Positions 17,999-26,951 of a stretch of 64,000 nt of DNA are shown in pieces. Within the stretch, counting starts at the first letter, position 1. Each line of letters opens with the position of its first letter. This stretch comes from Pseudomonas asturiensis. Lineage in GTDB: Bacteria > Pseudomonadota > Gammaproteobacteria > Pseudomonadales > Pseudomonadaceae. The DNA is taken from positions 109,091 to 173,090 of the forward strand of contig NZ_FRDA01000013.1 in assembly GCF_900143095.1 (NCBI RefSeq), given 5' to 3'. Both the position numbers and the translations under genes were made by a program. The notes under the pieces are model-generated. The model was not told the DNA's origin. It worked only from the letters and a program-made list of their open reading frames with translations, and searched no databases.

Positions 17999-18289
17999 TT
18001 AACGAGGAATATCTTTGGCGAGAGCATCCAACCAAGCGCCGCGCACAATCTCCAAAAAGCGGTAGCCCAGCTTATAGCGCTTCGTCGAGGGGTTACGTCG
18101 AATCATGCCCCGATCTACGAGCGGCCCTGGAGGGACTTTAGAGAGTAGACCGTGGGAGCCCAACTGCTGCATATCCCCGTCTTCGGGGGCCGAACCAATA
18201 GCTTCCAGCAGATCAGACGCTTTTTCTAACGCACCAGTACCTTTAACCGCATCCATAAAATCTCTCGGTTGCGGGAATGGAAACATCAC
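17999..18289 (-). pseudogene. Truncated relic copy of the IclR-SMP-30 gene
   Basis: A 96-residue frame whose N-terminal half (MDAVKGTGALEKASDLLEAIG) and later part (DRGMIRRNPSTKRYKLGYRFLEIVRGAW) closely match residues 1-80 of the IclR-SMP-30 protein at 9911-11515. The recognition-helix region is damaged (GSHGLLSKVPPGPL in place of LQVGLPRSTLYRLLG), and the ligand and SMP-30 domains are missing. Similarity continues upstream (GTGGGAAT, then CTGCAATACGCC), so a segment including the promoter was duplicated and then decayed. Confidence 0.75.
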
Positions 18290-18344
18290 ATTCTGAGATT
18301 TATTCCTCAGATATGCCGCCTAATCTGCGACTTGAAGCTCACAA

Positions 18345-18353
18345 TGTGGGAAT
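18345..18353. promoter_or_regulatory. Relic TGTGGGAAT motif
   Basis: TGTGGGAAT upstream of the IclR relic matches the left half of the operator candidate at 11607-11621; the right half is lost. It marks the extent of the duplicated segment. Confidence 0.35.
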
Positions 18354-18645
18354 GCTATTCTGCAATACGCCTAGTTACACTACTTGGCTCTGTGCCGCTA
18401 GCCTATTGACCATTTCTATCACAACTGGAAAAAATAGAAACTTATATTCAACTTAGAACTCTCACGGTGGCACCACGCGCCGCCCTGTTTTTTTGGGTTA
18501 ACTATCGCATCTGTCTTTTTATCCACCGCGTTTGCCATGGGACTTGCCGCTGTGCAGCAGATCCAGCAGATCCAGCAGCGCATAATTGCGCGCCCCATTT
18601 AATTACCAAAAATAATAACTAGTCGTTGAAAAATATTGCTGCTAC
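18354..18645. other. AT-rich intergenic region
   Basis: A low-GC stretch between the IclR relic and the small leftward gene. It contains a short tandem CAGATCCAG-type repeat around 18556-18576. No gene, promoter or terminator can be supported. Confidence 0.35.
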
Positions 18646-18909
18646 CTACTTCCCCAAGTTTTGGTTACCCAGACTATCCAGTACAGGAAGTGCAGTGGCA
18701 GCCTGCCATTCTTTTAGATGTTTGCAACCCTCATTATTAAACTCTGTGAGATTACTGCGTAAGTCGCATATCGTAGACCATTTCTGGCGAAGCGATGGAT
18801 ACTTTATAAACTCCACCCGCGTAGGTGGTTGAACAGTGGACATACGCAGAACCGAGAGCACCAAAATGGCTGACGCCCCGATACCAATAGCGCATTTTTT
18901 AGGGTTCAT
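18646..18909 (-). CDS. Small hypothetical protein, one N-terminal membrane segment
   Basis: 87 residues from the ATG at 18909, chosen because GGAAGG lies 5 bp upstream. Residues about 8-22 (IGIGASAILVLSVL) form a single hydrophobic segment, either an anchor or an uncleaved signal. The rest is polar with two Cys (TICDLRS, NEGCKHL) that could form a disulphide outside the membrane. The family is not recognised. It stands alone in an AT-rich stretch, so it may be horizontally acquired; a chance frame is possible, but the ribosome site argues for a real gene. Confidence 0.5.
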   Translation of the reverse strand: MNPKKCAIGIGASAILVLSVLRMSTVQPPTRVEFIKYPSLRQKWSTICDLRSNLTEFNNEGCKHLKEWQAATALPVLDSLGNQNLGK

Positions 18910-19133
18910 AGTGGCCTTCCGTTCATGAAGGGCCCTCAATAGAGGAGCTGAAATGACGAGCGCGTTAAGTGCTTAGAGAGCTAGACAACTATAAAAGATA
19001 AATGGATCGACAAAAGACCCATTTTCATTGAATTTCATAGGGCCATTTATTTATGGAACTCGCAAAGCCGAAGCGCCGATCTGTATCAGGCGTGGCATAG
19101 ACTTCCTACTTTTTGCGCCAAGGGCTCAGTCTT

Positions 19134-19772
19134 TTATGTGAAGCCAGACAGCAGCAATTTGATACCTGCGGCCCCGAACACAAGCGTCAACACGCCCTCA
19201 ATTGCTCTTCGAGCGCGCCTATAAGCGTGGATCATAGGCGCGGTTGAAAAAACAATAGCATAGCCGCTGAAAATGGTTACGCTCAGGATAGCGCAACCTA
19301 TCAGGGTGATTACGACGGTGGTGAAGGTTGCATGCGGGCCCAAACCCAGCGTCATCGTTGCTATCCAGCCGAACAATGCCTTTGGATTCACCAAATGCAT
19401 CATCAAACCCTTTTGATAAAGCTTAAAACCACTTGCAGAAGGGGCATTCACCATCTCAACCCTATGCTTTTCGTCGCTAATCAAAACTGAGCGTCCTGCT
19501 TTAAACGCGAGGAATAGCATGTAGACACCTGCCATGATTTTTAAAAATATAAGCACTTTGGGCGACGCTATCAGCGCAGCAGAAATTCCGGTAGCCGCCA
19601 TTAGGCCCCAGAAAAAAGACCCACTGATAACGCCCGCTGACAGCATTAGTGCGGGGCGTCTTCCCTGATTCATGGCCACCCCCATGATTCGCATGTTGCT
19701 TGGCCCGGGGCTTGCTGCCCCGATGATGTAGATGCCAAACACGATCAACAAATGGGAAATATCTGATGACAT
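19134..19772 (-). CDS. LysE/RhtB-family exporter
   Basis: 212 residues with about six membrane segments. GAASPGPSNMRIMGVAM near the N-terminus is the family signature and LVNPKALFGWIATM is the conserved mid-protein motif. The family exports amino acids and related metabolites across the inner membrane. It lies 42 bp after the DapA-family gene and probably shares its transcript, divergent from the MocR regulator. The pairing suggests export of, or relief from, a product of the lyase; the substrate is unknown. Confidence 0.85.
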   Translation of the reverse strand: MSSDISHLLIVFGIYIIGAASPGPSNMRIMGVAMNQGRRPALMLSAGVISGSFFWGLMAATGISAALIASPKVLIFLKIMAGVYMLFLAFKAGRSVLISDEKHRVEMVNAPSASGFKLYQKGLMMHLVNPKALFGWIATMTLGLGPHATFTTVVITLIGCAILSVTIFSGYAIVFSTAPMIHAYRRARRAIEGVLTLVFGAAGIKLLLSGFT

Positions 19773-19814
19773 TGGACACTTCGCTAGGCTGTCAAGCTGC
19801 TCATGACCTGCTGA

Positions 19815-20705
19815 TTAAGCAAGATTGAGGTCTTGTATTACTGAGGAAACTGCTGAGCGAGCCGCACCTTGAACCGCTATTACCGGCAACGGAAGGCTTG
19901 GGCTCTGCACCAGACCAATAATCTCTGCGGCAGCGGCAACCACTCGGAGGCTGCCATGCTGTTTGAACAAGTCCCAGAGAGGCTGCAGGTAAGACGATAA
20001 CTGGTTGGCCGTATCAGCGTTACCTAGCCGAGCAGCGTTTAGGATAGCAAGCGTGATTTCAGGGAACAGTCCACCAATTACGGAGTACCAAACCTCACAG
20101 CCAGCATTCAACCCTGTAGCGGCCATGGCATCCCCACTGACGCCGATGGTTACGTGGGTGGGAATCACTGCCCTGAGACGATCTACACGCGCTTTGGCCT
20201 CAGCCGGAGCAGCGGGTACTCCTGGGATTTTGATGGAAGCCACGTTTGGAAGCTCCGCAATACGTCCGTGTAGATCATCACTGAATATAAAATTCGTAGT
20301 CCCCGGGTTGTCGTATACAACCAGTGGCACTGAGAGGTTATTCGTCACCGTCTCGTACAGACTATAGACCTCATCTTCGGTAAGCTTCTGGTATGAAACA
20401 GGCGCCAAAAGGACACCCGCAGCACCCGCTTTCTGTGCGTCCTCAGTAAGAAACAGTACATCCCGCGTACTTAATGCGCCTATGCCTATGACTACAGGAA
20501 CCGTGCCAGCGCTCTGGACTGTGAGCCTAGCCACCTGTGATCTCTCTTCCCGGTTAAGGTACATGTAACTCCCCGTCGAACCGAGAGCACCAATCGAATT
20601 AACCCCCCCCTTGACCAACCGCTCTACCAAGTTCCTGTAAGCGCGCTCATCAATACCCTGTTTGGTCACGGGCGTTAGGGGAAAAGCGCTGAGTCCGGTA
20701 AACAT
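19815..20705 (-). CDS. DapA-family (DHDPS/NAL) lyase or aldolase
   Basis: 296 residues of the dihydrodipicolinate-synthase TIM-barrel family. GSTGSYMYLNREER is the pyruvate-binding loop region, VVYDNPGTT supplies the catalytic Tyr and SIKIPGV the Schiff-base Lys. The altered surrounding residues suggest it is not the housekeeping DapA but a catabolic aldolase or dehydratase, for example acting on a 2-keto-3-deoxy or 4-hydroxy-2-keto acid. It is in one unit with a LysE exporter and divergent from a MocR regulator. The coding sequence contains a C8 tract near 20603. Confidence 0.8.
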   Translation of the reverse strand: MFTGLSAFPLTPVTKQGIDERAYRNLVERLVKGGVNSIGALGSTGSYMYLNREERSQVARLTVQSAGTVPVVIGIGALSTRDVLFLTEDAQKAGAAGVLLAPVSYQKLTEDEVYSLYETVTNNLSVPLVVYDNPGTTNFIFSDDLHGRIAELPNVASIKIPGVPAAPAEAKARVDRLRAVIPTHVTIGVSGDAMAATGLNAGCEVWYSVIGGLFPEITLAILNAARLGNADTANQLSSYLQPLWDLFKQHGSLRVVAAAAEIIGLVQSPSLPLPVIAVQGAARSAVSSVIQDLNLA

Positions 20706-20729
20706 TTTTTTCTACCTTTGGCTATAGAA

Positions 20730-20748
20730 TGACTAAAAAACCTAGTCA
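20730..20748. promoter_or_regulatory. Inverted repeat TGACTA-N7-TAGTCA, putative MocR site
   Basis: TGACTA at 20730-20735 and TAGTCA at 20743-20748 are perfect inverted arms separated by 7 bp, in the 88-bp gap between the divergent DapA-family and MocR genes. MocR/GntR regulators usually bind their own divergent promoter region. The assignment rests on position and symmetry. Confidence 0.4.
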
Positions 20749-20793
20749 GGGTAACATTGTCACTGACTCAACCTATTTTGGCCTAGGACAAAA

Positions 20794-22104
20794 GTGAAAA
20801 TCAAGGGAAAAACTTCGCTCGAAATTTTCGAGAGCGTAAGAGAGCTGGTCTGGATGGACAAAATTCGACCTGGGGAGTCACTTCCTCCAGTGCGTGAGCT
20901 TGCGGAAATTTTGGGCGTCAACCGCAATACTGTGTCTTCTGCCTACCAACGTCTTGCGAAAGCAGGGATCGCGATCACACAAGGTCGTCTTGGAACGACT
21001 GTTTGTGAACCGCGTAAGGCAGGCGAACAGGAAGGCTTGAGCATGGGCTCGGCGCTCATTGATTTAGCCGATGGGAATCCAAACCCTGCATGGTTGACTG
21101 ACCTGCGCACATTGCCACTTGGTTGCCTGCCGGGCCCTATTCTCTACGGCGAGGAGACTTTCCTTCCCGACCTTCGTGAGCTCAGTCAGGAGTGGTTCAG
21201 TCCAGACTGTCCTGGTGCATTTGAGCTTGAATTGACCCATGGCGCGGTGGACGCAATGGAGCGATTAGCCAGTGCCCATCTTGTACAGGGAGACAAGGTG
21301 GCGGTAGAAGAGCCCTGTTTCTTGGGGACGATTAATGCTTTCCGCTTGGCAAACATGCAGATGCAGGCGGTTGCAATTGATGAGTTCGGAATGAAGCCCG
21401 ACGAGATGGAAGAGGCTCTGCAAAATGGTGCGCGGGCAGTGCTAATCACCCCCAGGTCGCAAAACCCTACCGGTGCGGGTTTGAACGAGCAAAGGGCAGC
21501 GGAAATCAAAGGGGTATTGTCGCGGTATCCGAATGTATTGGTGATCATTGATGACCATTTCTCCCTGCTAGCAGAAACGCCGTCCCATTCGGTTATTCCT
21601 GAAAGCACCTCGCATTGGGCATTGGTGCGGTCTGTTTCGAAGGGGCTTGGCCCGGATCTCCGCCTTGCGATCATTGCTTGCGATGCATCCACAGCGACCC
21701 TGTTAAGAGCGCGTTTGTCGCCTGGAATGAGTTGGGTTAGCCACATTTTGCAAGCTATCGTTTGGACGCTTCTAACTTCAGTCGAGGTGAGAGCGCGCCT
21801 AGAAGCTGCTCGTCTTGATTATTCCCAAAGGCGGTTGTCAGTGGAGCGCGCCTTCAAAGATCAAGGGATAGAGACATTTGCGGCTAGCGGGGGGCTTAAT
21901 GTTTGGCTGCCCCTCGTGCAAGACGAGAAAGACGTTGCCTATGGGATGGCAAAGAGAGGATGGCTGGTAAGAATGGGAAGTGCTTTTTCTGTGTCAGGCA
22001 AAACTCAGGCGATTCGGATCACGATCTCAAAATTAAAAGACGATCAGATAGAGCGTCTGGCCCTCGACCTAAAGCACGCCATGCTCGAATCCAGCAGAAG
22101 CTAG
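20794..22104 (+). CDS. MocR-family (GntR-aminotransferase) regulator
   Basis: 436 residues with a GTG start and AGGAC 7 bp upstream. Residues 1-75 form the GntR winged helix (PPVRELAEILGVNRNTVSSAYQRL). From about 110 it is a fold-type-I aminotransferase domain with TPRSQNPTG and the PLP-lysine motif VSKGLGPDLR. Such proteins sense amino acids or PLP-reactive ligands. It is divergent from the DapA-family/LysE pair, which it probably controls, consistent with an amino-acid-like inducer. Confidence 0.85.
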   Translation: MKIKGKTSLEIFESVRELVWMDKIRPGESLPPVRELAEILGVNRNTVSSAYQRLAKAGIAITQGRLGTTVCEPRKAGEQEGLSMGSALIDLADGNPNPAWLTDLRTLPLGCLPGPILYGEETFLPDLRELSQEWFSPDCPGAFELELTHGAVDAMERLASAHLVQGDKVAVEEPCFLGTINAFRLANMQMQAVAIDEFGMKPDEMEEALQNGARAVLITPRSQNPTGAGLNEQRAAEIKGVLSRYPNVLVIIDDHFSLLAETPSHSVIPESTSHWALVRSVSKGLGPDLRLAIIACDASTATLLRARLSPGMSWVSHILQAIVWTLLTSVEVRARLEAARLDYSQRRLSVERAFKDQGIETFAASGGLNVWLPLVQDEKDVAYGMAKRGWLVRMGSAFSVSGKTQAIRITISKLKDDQIERLALDLKHAMLESSRS

Positions 22105-22457
22105 AATCTGTAGTGGCCAACTGACCCCGGAAATTGCGTTATGTTTTTCCTCGGCAACGACAGGCGCCAAGCACTCGCATCGTGCCCCTGAACTCTGACG
22201 CCCGTCACATTGATCGGGTCATCAACCTGAGAGTAACTTGGCGCCGCCCATAGCTTTGAACAGTCTTGGTAGGCAGCGCGTCGAATGCACTCAATGGCAG
22301 GGATGACCTCGCTCAAATTGTGAGAGTGAAATGCAGAAATTAATCAGAGTGCCATCGTCAAGCCGCTTTAATGCGCTGTGCAACGTTTCATTGTGAACCT
22401 ACTTTCCGGTTCCATATCGAGCACGCGCGGCATTGTTCAAAGCTCCGTCGCAATGCC
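22105..22457. other. Intergenic gap, nothing recognised
   Basis: 353 bp between the convergent MocR and RND genes. Only short shadow frames occur and no hairpin with a T-run was found by eye. Confidence 0.4.
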
Positions 22458-25400
22458 CTACGGCTTCTGCTCGATTTGCCCACCGCTGTAAGCATCTCTT
22501 GCGACGGTTACGTGTTTTTTCAATGGGAACACTCCGCAGACCACTACAAAGAAAAGAGGTACAAATAGCAAAGCCAATACCGTACCAGATAGCATTCCGC
22601 CGATGACTGCGGTGCCTAAAGCGTGTTGAGCCCCTGCCCCGGCCCCAGAGCCCAATACAAGCGGCAGTACGCCTAGAATGAACGCAAGCGAAGTCATCAG
22701 CACGGGTCGCAGACGCATCTTCACTGCATCCATTGCGGACTCAACCAAGCTCTTGCCTTGCTCGTGCAGCTCCTTAGCAAACTCAACTATCAAAATCGCG
22801 TTTTTGGAGGCCAAACCGATTGTGGTTAGCAATCCTACCTGGAAGTAAACATCGTTCATTTTCCAGGTAAGAATTGCCCCAACCAGAGCACCAAGCACGC
22901 CAAGCGGTATGACGAGAATGACCGATAAAGGAATCACCCAGCTTTCGTATAGAGCAGCTAAGCAAAGGAAAACAAAGAGTATCGAAATGCCATACAGAAT
23001 TTCAGTTTGCCCTGACGAAGCCTTTTCTTGATGGGACAACCCTGTCCACTCATAACCAAAACCTGGTGGCAGCTCCGCGACGGCAGCCTCAACTATCGCC
23101 ATGGCTTCACCGCTTGAAGCGGTTCCAGGAAGTGCCATCCCGAGGATTTCGACTGAAGGGAAGCCATTGTAGCGCTCCAGCTTTGGTGACCCTGAGACCC
23201 ATTGTGCCGTTGCAAACTCGCTAAATGGCACCATCGCGCCCTGGCTGTTGCGCACGTACCATTGGCCAATATCCTGTGGCAGCATTCTAAAAGGCGCATC
23301 ACCCTGCAACATGACTTTCTTCACGCGTCCCCGATCCAAAAAATCGTTGACGTAGCTGCTGCCCCAGGCAGCGGAAAAGGTATCGTTGATATCAGCCATC
23401 GATAAGCCCAAAGTGCCTGCCTTGTGCGTATCAATCTCAAGCCGAAATTCAGGTGCGTCCTCTTGTCCGTTCGCGCGCACTGCAACCAAACGTGGATCCT
23501 TCGTCAGTTTGGCCAGCAAAGTATTGCGCGCTTGCATCAAGGCATCGTGCCCAAGGTTTGCTCGATCCTGGAGCATCAAATCAAACCCTGTTGCATTCCC
23601 TAACTCGGCAACTGCCGGTGGAGCGAAAGGAACAATCTGAGCGTCTCGCACCCCGGCGAAGGCTTTCCAGGCAGCGTTTGCAACTCCCGACACACTCAAC
23701 TCTTCAGTGGGGCGTTCAGCCCAAGGACGAAGCCTGATGAATCCTAAACCGATGTTCTGACCGTTACCCGCGAAGCTGAACCCTGATACTGTAAACAGAC
23801 CCAAGACTGCCTTTTCTTGGTCGACCAAGAAATGATGCTCTACCTGTTTGAGCACCTCATCAGTGCGGTTTGTGGTCGCGCCAGGTGGTAATTGAATCAA
23901 CGTGAACAGAGTTCCTTGATCCTCGTCCGGTAAAAAGCCCACAGGTATCTTGCTGAACGCCACAACTACCAACGCCAAAAGTACCATGTAGACGGCCATG
24001 TAGCGCTTGGGCCTGCCAAGCATATGCCCAACGATTCCTTGGTATCGGTGATTGCCTCGGTCAAAGAGTCGATTGAACCATCCAAAGAATCCTTTGTTGG
24101 TCAAGACGTGCCCGGGCGCAACCGGCTTGAGAAATGTGGCGCATAGCGCAGGCGTCAGTATCATGGCCACGAGAACAGACAAAACCATTGCGGAGACAAC
24201 GGTGATTGAAAACTGCCGGTAGATTACCCCTACTGATCCACTAAAAAATGCCATCGGGATGAACACTGCTGCCAACACAATAGCCACTCCCACGAGTGCT
24301 CCACTGATCTGGCTCATCGACTTTCGCGTGGCTTCCCTAGGCGAAAGCCCGTCTTCTGCCATCACCCTTTCGACGTTCTCGACAACGACGATCGCATCAT
24401 CCACCAACAAGCCAATGGCTAATACCATTGCAAACATTGTAAGCGTGTTGATGCTGTAGCCAAACAACGCCAGTACGCCAAATGTGCCTAGCAGCACTAC
24501 TGGTACCGCAATCGTTGGTATCAAAGTTGCGCGAATATTTTGCAGGAAAAGGAACATAACAAGAAAAACCAGCACAATTGCTTCCACTAATGTGCGCACC
24601 ACCTCCTCAATCGAGATGCGTACAAACGGAGTAGTATCGTAAGGCTTCTGAACCTTCATCCCGGGCGGAAAAAACCGCTGAAGCTCTGCAAGTTGCGCAT
24701 CAATAGCTTTAACCGTGTCCAATGCATTGGCATTGGTGGCGAGCTTGATGCCCAAGCCCGCTGCAGGCTTACCATTGTAGCGGCTGGAGCTGCTATAGCT
24801 TTCGCTACCCAGCTCAATCCTGGCAACATCGCGCAACCGAACCCGCGATCCATCGCTTTGCGTACGCAGCAGAATATCCTCGAACTCAGCTGCTGTCCTC
24901 AAGCGGGTTTGCGATGTAATGGTAGCATTGAGTTGTTGGTTGGCCTGTGCGGGAAGAGCTCCTATCTGCCCTGACGATACTTGAACGTTCTGCGCCTGGA
25001 TTGCTTGCTTTACATCTAATGGAGTTAAGCTGAAGTTCAATAGTTTACTTGGATCTATCCACACCCTCATAGCGTACGGAGAGCCAAACAGCGTCGTATC
25101 CCCCACCCCCTCTACTCGCCCTATCGCATCCTGAACATTGGCAGATACGTAATCGGATAGATCGGCCCCATTCATGCTTCCATCATCTGAAGTAAAAGCA
25201 AGAATATTGAGAAAGTTTGTGGCGGACTTGGTAACTTGCACACCCTGCTGCTGAACTTCGGCCGGAAGCAAAGGGGTAGCCAAAGCAAGTTTGTTTTGAA
25301 CTTGGACTTGAGCAGTATCGGAATTGGTGCCAGTTTCAAACGTTAGAGTTATCGTAACGGCACCGGTAGATTCACTCGTTGAGGCCATATAACTTAGGCG

Positions 25401-25619
25401 ATCCAGCCCCTTCATCTTTTGTTCAATAACCTGAGTGACCGTATCCTCTAGCATTTTGGCGGATGCGCCAGGGTAATTAGCGGTAATGGCAATAGCCGGT
25501 GGGGCAATAGTAGGATACTGTGCGATGGGAAGAGTAATGATTGATAAGACGCCCGCTAGCATCACAACAATGGCAAGTACCCATGCAAAAATCGGTCGAT
25601 CAATAAAGAAACGCGACAT
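22458..25619 (-). CDS. RND efflux pump inner-membrane subunit (MexB/TtgB type)
   Basis: 1053 residues, the usual length of HAE1 pumps. It begins MSRFFIDRPIFAWVLAIVVM, with 12 membrane segments and two large periplasmic loops expected. GLLVDDAIVVVENVER in TM4 carries the paired proton-relay Asp residues and GLASKNAILIVEF in TM10 the partner Lys. The protein would export hydrophobic drugs, solvents or toxic metabolites with the adaptor encoded 17 bp upstream. No outer-membrane factor gene follows, so it must borrow an OprM-type channel from elsewhere. Substrate range cannot be read from sequence. Confidence 0.93.
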   Translation of the reverse strand: MSRFFIDRPIFAWVLAIVVMLAGVLSIITLPIAQYPTIAPPAIAITANYPGASAKMLEDTVTQVIEQKMKGLDRLSYMASTSESTGAVTITLTFETGTNSDTAQVQVQNKLALATPLLPAEVQQQGVQVTKSATNFLNILAFTSDDGSMNGADLSDYVSANVQDAIGRVEGVGDTTLFGSPYAMRVWIDPSKLLNFSLTPLDVKQAIQAQNVQVSSGQIGALPAQANQQLNATITSQTRLRTAAEFEDILLRTQSDGSRVRLRDVARIELGSESYSSSSRYNGKPAAGLGIKLATNANALDTVKAIDAQLAELQRFFPPGMKVQKPYDTTPFVRISIEEVVRTLVEAIVLVFLVMFLFLQNIRATLIPTIAVPVVLLGTFGVLALFGYSINTLTMFAMVLAIGLLVDDAIVVVENVERVMAEDGLSPREATRKSMSQISGALVGVAIVLAAVFIPMAFFSGSVGVIYRQFSITVVSAMVLSVLVAMILTPALCATFLKPVAPGHVLTNKGFFGWFNRLFDRGNHRYQGIVGHMLGRPKRYMAVYMVLLALVVVAFSKIPVGFLPDEDQGTLFTLIQLPPGATTNRTDEVLKQVEHHFLVDQEKAVLGLFTVSGFSFAGNGQNIGLGFIRLRPWAERPTEELSVSGVANAAWKAFAGVRDAQIVPFAPPAVAELGNATGFDLMLQDRANLGHDALMQARNTLLAKLTKDPRLVAVRANGQEDAPEFRLEIDTHKAGTLGLSMADINDTFSAAWGSSYVNDFLDRGRVKKVMLQGDAPFRMLPQDIGQWYVRNSQGAMVPFSEFATAQWVSGSPKLERYNGFPSVEILGMALPGTASSGEAMAIVEAAVAELPPGFGYEWTGLSHQEKASSGQTEILYGISILFVFLCLAALYESWVIPLSVILVIPLGVLGALVGAILTWKMNDVYFQVGLLTTIGLASKNAILIVEFAKELHEQGKSLVESAMDAVKMRLRPVLMTSLAFILGVLPLVLGSGAGAGAQHALGTAVIGGMLSGTVLALLFVPLFFVVVCGVFPLKKHVTVARDAYSGGQIEQKP

Positions 25620-25636
25620 AGTAGATCATCCGCCTA

Positions 25637-26827
25637 TTAAAATGTATAAGACGAAGACGAAGCTTTGTCATCAGGGACTACAGGCTCTTGCCAAGGAGCG
25701 GTTGTGACCTCTATATCCGGCGCCGCCCGCTGATGACCATCAACGACTAGTTTATCGCCAGCTTGCAACCCTTTGCTAACAAGCCATTTATTACCTATTG
25801 CTCGCTCAATCAGAAGTTGTCTGCGTTGTAGCTTGTTATCTTTACCTACGACATACGCAAATGGCTTACCCGTGGAGTCTCTTGCGACAGCCTGTTGTGG
25901 CACGAGCAAACCATCCTCCTTGACCCCCTCCTCCAACAATGCACGCACATACATACCAGGGAGTAAATCAGCACGAGGATTGGGGAAAAGCGCACGAATT
26001 GTGATGGAACCGGCGGATGGGTCGACTGTAACGTCGGAGAACTCTAGTTTTCCCTCAAGCGGATAAAGGCTACCGTCCTCCAAGCGTAGCCGGACTTTCG
26101 CAGAATCAGCACCTGCTTTTTGCAGCTCTCCGCGCGCCAAAGAACGCTTGAACCGAAGCAGTGCGGCACTGGGCTGAGTGACGTCTACATAGATGGGATC
26201 GAGTTGCTGGATGGTTGCCAGAGCAGTGGACTGATTGGCGGTTACCAGTGCGCCAGGAGTTATTGTGGATTTGCTGATACGACCTGAGATCGGTGCATCG
26301 ACGCGTGTATACCCTAGATTGATTCTGCTGCTATCAACGCTAGCTTGAGCGGCTTGAACGTCCGCCTCGCCCTGTCCAAGCGAGGATATCGCATCATCAT
26401 AATCTTGACGGCTTACCGCCTGATATGTGGATAGCTCCTTGTATCTCTGAGTTTTCAATCGCAGGGAGGTCAGAGTGGCCTTGGCTTTAGCCAGAGTGGC
26501 TAGGTCGTTGTCAAGCGCTGCTTTATAAGTAGCCGGATCAATCTTGTACAACGCCTGCCTGGTCTTTACATCACTCCCCTCCACGAACTCGCGTGTCAAC
26601 ACAATCCCGCTGACCTGCGGACGTACTTCGGCGATTTGAAATGGCGAAGTCCGGCCTGGAAGCTCGCTAGTAAATGCCACTTTCTGAAGCGTGACCTCGA
26701 CGATTCCAACCTGTGGAGTCCCTTGAGGGGGGGGCGCCCCCCCTGGCGCCTTACCGCAGGCGGCAAGCGCGCCGATTGCGGCGGCGGCCATTACTGGCAG
26801 AAAAATGGAAGCGAATAGCCGATTCAT
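25637..26827 (-). CDS. RND periplasmic adaptor lipoprotein (MexA/TtgA type)
   Basis: 396 residues from the ATG at 26827, which has GGAG 5 bp upstream. The signal peptide ends in a lipobox LAAC with Cys24, so the protein is lipid-anchored. The hairpin, lipoyl (VDAPISGRISKS) and beta-barrel domains follow in the normal order. It links the RND pump to an outer-membrane channel. Just after the lipobox, the coding DNA carries a G8-CG-C7 tract (26727-26743), where slippage would silence the pump. First gene of the efflux operon. Confidence 0.92.
   Translation of the reverse strand: MNRLFASIFLPVMAAAAIGALAACGKAPGGAPPPQGTPQVGIVEVTLQKVAFTSELPGRTSPFQIAEVRPQVSGIVLTREFVEGSDVKTRQALYKIDPATYKAALDNDLATLAKAKATLTSLRLKTQRYKELSTYQAVSRQDYDDAISSLGQGEADVQAAQASVDSSRINLGYTRVDAPISGRISKSTITPGALVTANQSTALATIQQLDPIYVDVTQPSAALLRFKRSLARGELQKAGADSAKVRLRLEDGSLYPLEGKLEFSDVTVDPSAGSITIRALFPNPRADLLPGMYVRALLEEGVKEDGLLVPQQAVARDSTGKPFAYVVGKDNKLQRRQLLIERAIGNKWLVSKGLQAGDKLVVDGHQRAAPDIEVTTAPWQEPVVPDDKASSSSYTF
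26727..26743. repeat. G8-CG-C7 homopolymer palindrome in the adaptor gene
   Basis: Eight G, then CG, then seven C, forming an almost perfect GC palindrome inside the codons following the lipobox Cys (the APGGAPPPQ region). Tracts of this length are prone to slippage. Confidence 0.8.
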
Positions 26828-26868
26828 GATAACTCCGAGCACATTTTCGAGGAACGCCGAATAACGAT

Positions 26869-26880
26869 ACCGATCTGTAC
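26869..26880. promoter_or_regulatory. TetR operator half-site, pump side
   Basis: ACCGATCTGTAC is the exact reverse complement of 26921-26932. It begins 3 bp downstream of the -10 box of the leftward pump promoter, where a bound repressor would block RNA polymerase. Confidence 0.65.
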
Positions 26881-26883
26881 CAC

Positions 26884-26912
26884 AATCTATTTTGACAATT
26901 GGTGGATGTCAA
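26884..26912 (-). promoter_or_regulatory. Leftward sigma-70 promoter of the RND operon
   Basis: On the minus strand TTGACA (26912-26907), a 17-bp spacer and TAGATT (26889-26884) form a strong sigma-70-type promoter reading into the adaptor gene. It overlaps the rightward tetR promoter, so the two probably compete. Confidence 0.65.
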
Positions 26913-26920
26913 GGAATACT
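26892..26920 (+). promoter_or_regulatory. Rightward sigma-70 promoter of the tetR gene
   Basis: TTGACA at 26892-26897, a 17-bp spacer and AATACT at 26915-26920. The operator GTACAGATCGGT follows directly, giving a mirror image of the leftward promoter. Confidence 0.6.
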
Positions 26921-26932
26921 GTACAGATCGGT
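26921..26932. promoter_or_regulatory. TetR operator half-site, regulator side
   Basis: GTACAGATCGGT abuts the -10 box of the tetR promoter and is the perfect inverse of the site at 26869-26880, 40 bp away. This supports autorepression and simultaneous control of the pump. Confidence 0.65.
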
Positions 26933-26951
26933 TTCGAAATGAGAGATAGCT

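Noticed and set aside
18556..18580. Short CAGATCCAG repeat as a CRISPR-like array
   Set aside because: Only two or three immediate copies without spacers; no cas genes were recognised.
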